NCBI GenBank assembly: GCA_019239425.1 | Contig: JAFAZX010000063.1 | Coordinates: forward strand, 1 to 47,844 | Source: Acidobacteriota bacterium | GTDB lineage: Bacteria; Acidobacteriota; Blastocatellia; Pyrinomonadales; Pyrinomonadaceae | Direction of reading: 5' to 3' | Length of the DNA stretch: 47,844 bases | Shown here: one piece after another, positions 15,302-21,997 of the stretch | Layout of the letters: each line of letters begins with the position of its first letter | How positions within the stretch are numbered: the first letter of the stretch is position 1 | Translations under genes and position numbers: made by a program | The notes under the pieces: generated by a model | What the model was told of the DNA's origin: nothing | Databases searched by the model: none | Seen by the model: only the letters and a program-made list of their open reading frames with translations

Positions 15302-15370
15302 TTTCACCACAGAGGCACAGCTTGAAGCGATTAGGCCCAAAGCTGTGCCTCTGTGTCTCTGTGGTGAAAT
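15302..15370. repeat. Intergenic inverted repeat, family B, copy 2
   Basis: TTTCACCACAGAGGCACAGC (left arm from 15302) pairs with GCTGTGCCTCTGTGTCTCTG and GTGAAAT (right arm to 15370). The loop (GAAGCGATTAGGCCCAA) resembles that of copy 1. It fills most of the gap between the BNR gene and the VWFA gene. Confidence 0.8.
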
Positions 15371-15416
15371 TCAACTCATGAATTCTCAAGTAATGAGAAG
15401 GAAAGGGTGCCTGGTC

Positions 15417-17612
15417 ATGCTGTATCCAAACCCAAGTCGAAAGTTCGTCGGAAGGCTCTTCCTCCTGTCGGCGCTTCTGCTCGGCGCGCTCGCGGGCGCG
15501 TCCGCGCAGACGGCGCAGGAGAAGGAGGACGTGGTGCGCGTCGAGTCGGAGCTGGTGCAGACTGACGTGATGGTCTTCGACAAGTCGGGCAAGTTCGTGG
15601 ACGGGCTCACGCGCGAGCAGTTCGAGCTGAAGATAGACGGTAAGCCGGTCGCGCCCGCCTTCTTCGAGCGCATGTCCGCGCCCGCGAAGGGCGTCGCGCC
15701 CGGCACCACCGGCGCGGCGGCCGCCGCCAACCGCGCCATCGCCGCGGGCGCCCCGCGCCGCACCATCATCTTCTTCATCGACGACCTGCACCTCGCGCTC
15801 GACAGCCTCAACCCGACGCGCCTGGCGCTGACGCGCTTCATCGAGGAGGAGATGGCGCCCGGCGACCTCGTCGCCTTCGTCACGGCCTCGGGGCAGCTCG
15901 GCTTCCTCCAGCAGTTCACCGACAACAAGGCCGTGCTGCGCGCGGCCGTCGCGCGCCTCAGGAACATCCCCCACGCCATCCAGGATAACGAGATACCCCC
16001 GATGTCCGAGTACATCGCCGCCCGCATCTCCAACGGCGACCGCGAGGCGGCCGGCTTCTACATCACGAAGATCACCGAAGGCTTCTTCTCGAAGGCCGCC
16101 GTCAAGCAGGGCGGCGGCCAGGCCTACAACGCGAACGCCGTCTTCGAGATGGTCAAGACGCGCGCCAACAACATCACGCGGCAGGCCGAGGCGGTGACGA
16201 ACGGCTCGCTCTCCGCGCTCGAAAAGCTCGTGCAGGTGGCCGGGCAGATCGAGGGGCGCAAGCTGGTCTTCTTCGTCTCGGACGGCTTCTACCTCGGCGG
16301 GAAGGGCTCGGTGCAGTCCACCAACCGCCGCCTCCAGCTCGTCACCGACACGGCCGCGCGGACGGGCACCGTCATCTACACCATCGACGCGCGCGGCCTC
16401 TTCGCGCCCTTCAACGAAGCCGCGGGCACGAAGCCGCGCGACCCGTCGGGCGCGCTCGACCGCGCCTCGGTCGGCGAGGCCACGGCCACGCAGGAGGGGC
16501 TCGCCAACCTCGCGGGCGAGACGGGCGGCGAGTTCCTCAAGAACCAGAACTACTTCGACCACTGGGTCTCGCACGTGGTGGACGAGACCTCGAACTACTA
16601 CCGCATCGCCTGGAAGCCGGAGGGCGACGAGCAGAAGGGCGGGCGCTACCGGAACGTCGAGGTCGCGGTCGTCGGCCGCCCCGACCTGACCGTGCGCCTG
16701 CACCGCGGCTACGTGCCGGCGGCCGCGCGCGCCGCCGAGGAGGCGAAGGAGAAGAAGCCGGACGCGAACGCCGCGCCGCCGAAGCCCGCCGAGCCGAAGG
16801 GGCCTGAGGCCGACTTCCGCGCGGCGCTCACGGCCCCGGCGGGGAGGGTCGGGCTGCCGACCGCGCTCTCGGTGAGCTTCGTGGACGTGCCGAGCAGCGG
16901 CCCCGTCGTGACCGCCTCGGTCGAGGTGGCGACGGACGCGCTCGACTACGGCGCCGACGGGAAGCAGCCGGCGTCGGTCGACATGGTCGGCGTGGTTCTG
17001 AACGACCAGGGCAAGCAGGTCTCGAACTTCAGCAAGCGGCTGACGGTGGCGCCGTCCGCGCCGGGGACGGGCGCCGCGGGCGAGCAGCCGGGCGTCATCT
17101 ACAACCACAAGGCTCCGCTCGCGCCGGGGCTGTACCAGGTGAAGGCGGCGGCGCGCGACGTGCGCGGCGGGCAGTTGGGGAGCGCCGTCCAGTGGATCGA
17201 GATACCCGACCTCTCGAAGAAGCAGCTCTCCTTGAGCAGCCTGCACCTCGGCGGGCGGCAGGTGGGCGGCGGCGCGGGCGGGGGCGCGCCGCAGGTACAG
17301 TTCAGCGTAGACCGTCGGTTCACGCGCGGGGCGAAGGTGGACTTCCTCGGGTTCGTCTACAACGCTTCGCAGACGGGCGGGCAGGTCGACCTCTCGGTGA
17401 ACCTGCGCGTGCTGCGCAACAACCGCGCGGTGGTCGCGTCGCCCGCGCGCAAGCTCGCGCCGGAGGCGGGCGCCGACCTCGCGCGCATCCCCGTCACCGG
17501 CGCCATCTCGCTCGGGCAGCTGCCGCCCGGCCGCTACGAGCTCGAAGTCGCCGTCGGCGACAACCTCGCCCACACCAAAGCGGCCGAGCGCGTGATGTTC
17601 GAGATTAAGTAG
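15417..17612 (+). CDS. Exported VWFA-domain protein (Acidobacterial VWFA type), copy 1
   Basis: 731-residue secreted protein. The signal peptide MLYPNPSRKFVGRLFLLSAL ends near ASA/QTAQ. The head motif VVRVESELVQTDVMVFDKSG with FVDGLTREQFELKIDGKP is diagnostic of the Acidobacterial VWFA-related proteins. The von Willebrand A domain follows (FFIDDLHLALDSL, GDLVAFVTASGQLGFLQQFT, LVFFVSDGFYLGG, VIYTIDARGLFAPF, to about residue 400). The C-terminal part is beta-rich (VDVPSSGPVV, GLYQVKAAARD, LPPGRYELEVAVGD). The function is unknown; such domains bind proteins through a metal site. The ATG at 15417 is chosen since upstream ATG/GTG codons (15345, 15378, 15393) lie in or next to the family B repeat. 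The stop TAG is the first word of a family A repeat. The gene at 25918 is a paralogue. Confidence 0.85.
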   Translation: MLYPNPSRKFVGRLFLLSALLLGALAGASAQTAQEKEDVVRVESELVQTDVMVFDKSGKFVDGLTREQFELKIDGKPVAPAFFERMSAPAKGVAPGTTGAAAAANRAIAAGAPRRTIIFFIDDLHLALDSLNPTRLALTRFIEEEMAPGDLVAFVTASGQLGFLQQFTDNKAVLRAAVARLRNIPHAIQDNEIPPMSEYIAARISNGDREAAGFYITKITEGFFSKAAVKQGGGQAYNANAVFEMVKTRANNITRQAEAVTNGSLSALEKLVQVAGQIEGRKLVFFVSDGFYLGGKGSVQSTNRRLQLVTDTAARTGTVIYTIDARGLFAPFNEAAGTKPRDPSGALDRASVGEATATQEGLANLAGETGGEFLKNQNYFDHWVSHVVDETSNYYRIAWKPEGDEQKGGRYRNVEVAVVGRPDLTVRLHRGYVPAAARAAEEAKEKKPDANAAPPKPAEPKGPEADFRAALTAPAGRVGLPTALSVSFVDVPSSGPVVTASVEVATDALDYGADGKQPASVDMVGVVLNDQGKQVSNFSKRLTVAPSAPGTGAAGEQPGVIYNHKAPLAPGLYQVKAAARDVRGGQLGSAVQWIEIPDLSKKQLSLSSLHLGGRQVGGGAGGGAPQVQFSVDRRFTRGAKVDFLGFVYNASQTGGQVDLSVNLRVLRNNRAVVASPARKLAPEAGADLARIPVTGAISLGQLPPGRYELEVAVGDNLAHTKAAERVMFEIK

Positions 17613-17772
17613 GCAGTAGGCAGATGGCAGTAGGCAGTTAAGGCAGGAAGCCTTCTAAGGAACAAGTCTCAACGAACGTCGGGCGGCGAGATTAGCAACT
17701 CGCCGCCTGACGTTTCTTTAAATTCATTCTCTTTCTTTTAACTGCCTACTGCCTATTGCCATCTGCCTACTG
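17609..17772. repeat. Intergenic inverted repeat, family A, copy 3
   Basis: Left arm AGTAGGCAGTAGGCAGATGG with CAGTAGGCAGTTAA (17609-17640) pairs with TTAACTGCCTACTGCC and TATTGCCATCTGCCTACTG (17738-17772). The left arm supplies the TAG stop of the VWFA gene. The right arm supplies the stop of the convergent glycosyltransferase gene (CTA at 17767-17769 on the plus strand). A terminator-like hairpin lies between the arms. Confidence 0.85.
17675..17730 (+). terminator. Intrinsic terminator candidate after the VWFA gene
   Basis: AACGTCGGGCGGCGAG (17675-17690) pairs with CTCGCCGCCTGACGTT (17699-17714) over an 8-base loop with one mismatch, followed by the T-rich stretch TTCTTTAAATTCATTC. It lies in the loop of a family A repeat. 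Confidence 0.65.
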
Positions 17773-19173
17773 TTCTTTCTCCCGCTTCACCTGCCTGAAC
17801 ACGATGCCTGCAGGGACGAGAATCATCGCGAAGTAGTTGAGGATGTAAGCCTGTTTGAAGAAGGTGAGCGAGAGCGTCTGGGCCGAGGTGATGAGCAGCG
17901 TGGCGCGCCTGACCCAGTGGCGCTCGTGGAGGAAGAGCGCGGGCGGCAGGAGCATCCCCATGTACCACCCGTTGAACTTCGAGCTGACCACGCACAGCAG
18001 CACGAGCAGCACGAGCGCCCACAACTCGACGAGCCGCGCGGCGGAACTCCGCTTCAGGAACCTCCAATGAATGACGACGAGGAAGGCGGCGAAGAAGAGG
18101 CGCAGCACGGCCTTGATCCCCGAGTCGACCGCGTCGTGGAACTGCGCCAGGGGCTTGAAGAGCCGCGCCGCGTTCTCGTAGATGTGTATGAGGAAGGAGT
18201 GGAACGAGTTGTCGATGAGCGTCGCGTTGTCGCGTATGTCTTCGAGCCGGAACTGGCGCCAGTCCGCGAGGAACGGCGCCACGGCCGCCACGACGACCAG
18301 CGCCGCGAGCAGGCAGCCCAGAGCCGTCACCTTCCACCCGCGCCGCTTGAAGACGTAGACGAGCGCCGCCGGGACGAGCAGGACGGGCGCGTACTTCAGC
18401 ATGACCGCGGCCGCGAGCGCCGGCAGCACCCACACGTCCCTTTGCGTCACGACGAAGTAGGCCGCGAGCGCGAGCGCGCAGCCGATGAGGATGTCGTTGT
18501 GCCCGTTCGCGAGGTGGTGCAGCAGCACGAGCGGGTTCCAGAGGAAGGCGTAGAGCGCGAGCAGCGGCCGCCCGTGGTCTAGACGTTTCGCGCCCGACCA
18601 GACGAGCCAGCCCGTGAGGCCGTAGGCCGCGGCGTTGACCGCCTTGAACATCGCGAGCGTCAGCGCCCAGTTGCCGCCGCCGAGGACGGTCAGCCCGCGC
18701 GCGAGCAGCGTGAAGAGGAAGCCGTACGGGTTCGGGTTGTAAATCCAGTGATCCCAGATCATCGGGTCTTCGCGCCAGCCCGGCACCTCGGCCACGGTGT
18801 AGACGTAAGGGTTCATGTGGTAATGAACCTGCTGCCAGCCGCGGTTGACGTAGCCGAACACGTCCGTCGAGTGGAAGGGGTAGACGGCCGCGCAGAGGAC
18901 GCAGAAGAGCGCCGCGAACTTGACGACCGTCGAGGTCTTCAGCCCGCCGCCCGAGTCGCGAACCACACGGTAGCCGCGCCAGTAGAGGTAGAGCAGCGGC
19001 AGCACGGCGAGCCAGATGAAGACCTCGCGCGCCCTGCGCGTGTAGCCCTGGAAGCCGCGCACGTAGAAGAGGAACGTCGCCAGGTAGACGGCGGCCGTGA
19101 GCGCGCCCGCCCACGCCAGCGCCCGCGCGGGCGAAGACCCGGCCCCTTTTTCATGTCCCCCGTTCGCACTCAT
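17767..19173 (-). CDS. Polytopic GT-C-type glycosyltransferase (MptB/DUF2029-like)
   Basis: 468-residue inner-membrane protein with about a dozen hydrophobic helices. The first extracytoplasmic loop holds VYPFHSTDVFGYVNRGWQQ and MNPYVYTVAEVP, with an Asp after the first helices as in polyprenyl-phosphate-sugar-dependent GT-C enzymes. NPLVLLHHLANGHNDILIG and MLKYAPVLLVPAALVYVF match the MptB-like mannosyltransferase group. The likely job is transfer of a sugar from a lipid carrier on the outer face of the membrane; donor and acceptor are unknown. The ATG at 19173 opens into a 229-base divergent gap with the GH97 gene. The final residues REKEQ and the stop are encoded by the family A repeat. 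Confidence 0.75.
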   Translation of the reverse strand: MSANGGHEKGAGSSPARALAWAGALTAAVYLATFLFYVRGFQGYTRRAREVFIWLAVLPLLYLYWRGYRVVRDSGGGLKTSTVVKFAALFCVLCAAVYPFHSTDVFGYVNRGWQQVHYHMNPYVYTVAEVPGWREDPMIWDHWIYNPNPYGFLFTLLARGLTVLGGGNWALTLAMFKAVNAAAYGLTGWLVWSGAKRLDHGRPLLALYAFLWNPLVLLHHLANGHNDILIGCALALAAYFVVTQRDVWVLPALAAAVMLKYAPVLLVPAALVYVFKRRGWKVTALGCLLAALVVVAAVAPFLADWRQFRLEDIRDNATLIDNSFHSFLIHIYENAARLFKPLAQFHDAVDSGIKAVLRLFFAAFLVVIHWRFLKRSSAARLVELWALVLLVLLCVVSSKFNGWYMGMLLPPALFLHERHWVRRATLLITSAQTLSLTFFKQAYILNYFAMILVPAGIVFRQVKREKEQ

Positions 19174-19200
19174 ACGGTCGGCCGACTCTACCCGATGGGA

Positions 19201-19253
19201 ATTTGAAATTTCAAATCATCTTGATTGACAGGCCGGCGGGGAATTGATATTCC
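19201..19253 (+). promoter_or_regulatory. Promoter with upstream 16-bp palindrome before the GH97 gene
   Basis: The perfect palindrome ATTTGAAATTTCAAAT (19201-19216) stands out in GC-rich DNA. Eight bases later comes TTGACA (19225-19230, a full -35 match), 17 bases, then TATTCC (19248-19253). This fits a promoter reading toward the GH97 gene with an adjacent operator; the palindrome might instead serve the divergent glycosyltransferase gene. The predicted leader RNA would contain the family D hairpin. Confidence 0.5.
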
Positions 19254-19267
19254 AACGTAGCCACGGC

Positions 19268-19356
19268 GGTCAGTACCACCCGCTAGCGGGTGGCCCCTTG
19301 CAAGTCGGGTGTTGCGTATCGCACCGGGCCGCCCGCGCTAGCGGGTGGTACTGACC
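19268..19356. repeat. Intergenic inverted repeat, family D, copy 2
   Basis: GGTCAGTACCACCCGCTAGC with GGGTGGCC (19268-19295) pairs with a right arm ending GCGGGTGGTACTGACC (to 19356), with a 2-base insertion and one mismatch. As in copy 1 the right arm is followed by CGGT. It lies in the likely 5' leader of the GH97 gene. Confidence 0.75.
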
Positions 19357-19402
19357 CGGTCGCGTCAATAGATTTTATAAACTCGGAAGAAAACGTCTGC
19401 TC

Positions 19403-21364
19403 ATGCACACCTCTTCGAAGAGAGCTTTGCCGTTGCTCGTCGTGCTCTTCTGCCTGGCCGTGTCTGCGTCCGCGCGGCAGCAGGGCCACTCCGTCTTCTC
19501 GCCGAACAGAAAGATTGAGCTGAGAGTCTACACCTCGGGCCGTCTGAGCTACGACGTGCTGGTGAACGGGAAGACCTTGCTGCGCGGCTCGACGCTCTCG
19601 CTCGACGTGGAGCACCGGGCGCTCGGGCTGAGCCCGAAGGTGCTGCGCGCGACGCCGCGCGCGTACGAGGGCTGGGTCGAGCCGGTCGTCCGCCAGAAGT
19701 TCGCGCGCATCCGCGAGGCCTACAACGAGCTGCGGCTCGAATTAGATGGCAACTACGCCGTCACTTTCCGCGTCTACGACGAGGGCGCGGCCTACCGTTT
19801 CGAGACCTCGCTTCCGCAAGCGGAGGTGAAGGTCTACGGCGAGGAGGCGGCCTTCAACTTCGCGGGCGACTACACGGCCTTCTACCCGCAGGAGGAGAGC
19901 CTCTTCTCGCACAACGAGCGGGTCTACGCGCCGAAGCCCCTGAAGGAGATCGCGCCGGCCGCCTTCGCGACGCTCCCCGCGGTGGTCGACGCCGAGGGCG
20001 TGAAGGTCGCCGTGGCCGAGTCGGACGTGGAGGGCTACCCGGGCCTCTGGCTGCGCGGCACCGGCGGTAACGGGCTGGCGGCGATGTTCCCGCCCTACCC
20101 CTTGAAGGAGGAGCTGAAGGGCGACCGCGACTTCCGCGTGACCGAGGCCGCGGACTACATCGCCGTCACGAAGGGCACCCGCACGTACCCGTGGCGTCTG
20201 CTCGGCGTCGCCGAGCGCGACGGCGATCTGGTCACGAACCAGCTCGTCTACCTTCTGGAGAGCCCCTCGCGGATTCAGGACACGTCGTGGATTAAGCCGG
20301 GCAAGGTGGCCTGGGACTGGTGGAACGCCAACAACGTCTACGGCGTCGACTTCAAGTCGGGCGTCAACACGGAGACCTACAAGTACTACATCGACTTCGC
20401 CTCGAAGTACGGCCTCCAGTACATCATCCTCGACGAGGGCTGGTACAAGCGCGGCAACGTGCTCGAAGTCGTCCCCGAAATCGACGTGCAGGAGCTTGTC
20501 GACTACGGCCGGCGGAAGAACGTCGGCGTCATCCTCTGGGTCGTCTGGAAGACGCTCGACGACCAGATGGAGCCGGCCCTGAATCAGTTCGAGAAGTGGG
20601 GCGTCCGCGGCATCAAGGTCGACTTCATGCAGCGCGACGACCAGAAGGTCATCGACTTCTACTACAAGCTCACGCGCGAGGCGGCGCGGCGCAAGATGCT
20701 GGTCGACTACCACGGCGGGCAGCGGCCGGCCCTGATGACGAGGACGTGGCCGAACCTCATCAGCACCGAGGGCGTGCGCGGGCTGGAGTGGAGCAAGTGG
20801 AGCGCCGAGGCCAACCCCGAGCACAACCTCTCGCTCCCCTTCACGCGCATGTTCCTCGGGCCGATGGACTACACGCCCGGCGCGATGCTCAACGCGCAGC
20901 AGAAGAGCTGGGCGAAGGTCTTCGACCGCCCCGTGTCTCTGGGGACGCGCTGCCACCAGCTCGCCATGTACGTCGTCTTCGAGAGTCCCCTGCAGATGCT
21001 CGCCGACAGCCCCTCGAACTACCTGCGCGAGCCGGAGGCGATGGAGTTCCTCTCGGCCGTGCCCTCCGTGTGGGACGAGACGCGCGTGCTGGACGCGAAG
21101 ATCGGCGACTACGTCGTCGTCGCGCGCCGGAGCGGCCGCGACTGGTACGTCGGCGCGATGACCGACTGGACGGCGCGCGAGCTGGACGTGGACTTCTCTT
21201 TCCTGCCCGAAGGCGCCTTCAGAATGGACTCGTACCAGGACGGCGTGAACGCCGGACGGTTCGCCGGCGACTACAAGAAAGTCTCGGGCCGCGCCGACCG
21301 CACGACCCGTCTGAAGATTAAACTCGCGGAGGGCGGCGGCTGGGCCGCGCACCTCCGCCCTTAA
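19403..21364 (+). CDS. Exported glycoside hydrolase family 97 protein (alpha-glucosidase/alpha-galactosidase type)
   Basis: 653-residue secreted enzyme cleaving alpha-linked sugars. Signal peptide MHTSSKRALPLLVVLFCLAV, cut near SAR/QQ. An N-terminal beta-sandwich (to about 280, SPNRKIELRVYTSGRLSYDV) precedes a TIM barrel: WIKPGKVAWDWWNANNVYG, GLQYIILDEGWYKRG, GVILWVVWKTLDDQ, GVRGIKVDFMQRDDQ, LVDYHGGQRPALMTRTWPN, EANPEHNLSLPFTRMFLGPM. A C-terminal beta domain follows. Asp407 in IKVDFM sits where retaining GH97 members carry their nucleophile, suggesting a retaining mechanism, while inverting SusB-type enzymes lack that Asp; this is inference from memory of the family. First gene of a plus-strand run with a small exported protein and an S41 peptidase. 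Confidence 0.9.
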   Translation: MHTSSKRALPLLVVLFCLAVSASARQQGHSVFSPNRKIELRVYTSGRLSYDVLVNGKTLLRGSTLSLDVEHRALGLSPKVLRATPRAYEGWVEPVVRQKFARIREAYNELRLELDGNYAVTFRVYDEGAAYRFETSLPQAEVKVYGEEAAFNFAGDYTAFYPQEESLFSHNERVYAPKPLKEIAPAAFATLPAVVDAEGVKVAVAESDVEGYPGLWLRGTGGNGLAAMFPPYPLKEELKGDRDFRVTEAADYIAVTKGTRTYPWRLLGVAERDGDLVTNQLVYLLESPSRIQDTSWIKPGKVAWDWWNANNVYGVDFKSGVNTETYKYYIDFASKYGLQYIILDEGWYKRGNVLEVVPEIDVQELVDYGRRKNVGVILWVVWKTLDDQMEPALNQFEKWGVRGIKVDFMQRDDQKVIDFYYKLTREAARRKMLVDYHGGQRPALMTRTWPNLISTEGVRGLEWSKWSAEANPEHNLSLPFTRMFLGPMDYTPGAMLNAQQKSWAKVFDRPVSLGTRCHQLAMYVVFESPLQMLADSPSNYLREPEAMEFLSAVPSVWDETRVLDAKIGDYVVVARRSGRDWYVGAMTDWTARELDVDFSFLPEGAFRMDSYQDGVNAGRFAGDYKKVSGRADRTTRLKIKLAEGGGWAAHLRP

Positions 21365-21406
21365 ACGGAAGCATTCTCCCAGACCCCTGACAGAGGAGAG
21401 ACTGAC

Positions 21407-21934
21407 ATGCTGAGAAGAACTTTGAGCGCGCTCTTCGTCTTCGCCTGCGCGCTGCCCCTGCTCGCCTACGTGCCCGCCGCCGAGAGCGTCTACACTGACA
21501 TCGCGCCCGCGCACTGCAAGACCGTCGAGACGCGGGAGGAGGGCGCCGGCTCCGTGCAGAAGTGCGCGGGCGTCGGGGGCTACACGCTGCTGGTCGAGGA
21601 CAACGACTCGCGCCAGTCGGTCACGGTCGTCGGCCCCGACGGCAAGGAGCACCCGCTCAACTACTCGCAGGTCATCACGACCGGGTTTTCGAGCCTGGGC
21701 GAGAAGGCCGAGTGGCGCGTCGAGAAGAAGGGGGGCAAGGTGCACCCCTACGCCCTCATCGTCCGCGTCAACGCGAGCGAGAACCCCGAGAAGCCCGAAC
21801 AGAAGTCCTCCTACCTCGCCGTCGCGAAGATCACGGACGCCGCCGTCTGTGTCACCGACAAGGTCAAGACCAACGAAGAGGCGCGCCAGGCCGCCGACGC
21901 CTCCGCCGACAAGCCCTGCCGCGAGTCGGAGTGA
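21407..21934 (+). CDS. Small exported protein of unknown function
   Basis: 175-residue protein, not recognised. Signal peptide MLRRTLSALFVFACALPLLA, cut near AYV or AAE. The mature part has Cys in CKTVETREEGAGSVQKCAGV, a beta-rich middle (GYTLLVEDNDSRQSVTVVGP, EWRVEKKGGKVHPYALIVRV) and a polar tail with two Cys (AVCVTDKVKT, KPCRESE); four Cys in the mature part could form two disulfides. A strong ribosome-binding site (GAGGAG) lies before the ATG at 21407. It follows the GH97 gene by 42 bases and precedes the S41 peptidase gene by 63, so it probably belongs to their transcript. Confidence 0.75.
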   Translation: MLRRTLSALFVFACALPLLAYVPAAESVYTDIAPAHCKTVETREEGAGSVQKCAGVGGYTLLVEDNDSRQSVTVVGPDGKEHPLNYSQVITTGFSSLGEKAEWRVEKKGGKVHPYALIVRVNASENPEKPEQKSSYLAVAKITDAAVCVTDKVKTNEEARQAADASADKPCRESE

Positions 21935-21997
21935 AACTCGCTCCCGGCGAGCGCCCGTCTCTGACCCGTCCGGTCGAGTCCTCCACGGAGGTTTGAA

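Noticed and set aside
15345..15416. Upstream GTG or ATG starts (15345, 15378, 15393) for the first VWFA gene
   Set aside because: They lie in or just after the family B hairpin, lack a ribosome-binding site, and would add a non-signal N-terminus before the signal peptide.
13164..17573. A very long minus-strand open frame (1469 codons), and similar ones at 19742-22660, 22937-24877 and 39176-41800
   Set aside because: They lie antisense to well-supported genes, are Arg/Ala/Val/Asp-rich without known motifs, and arise because GC-rich codon use leaves few stops on the opposite strand.
17609..17772. Site-specific integration (att) sites formed by the repeats
   Set aside because: No integrase, tRNA gene or direct flanking duplication is visible around any copy.
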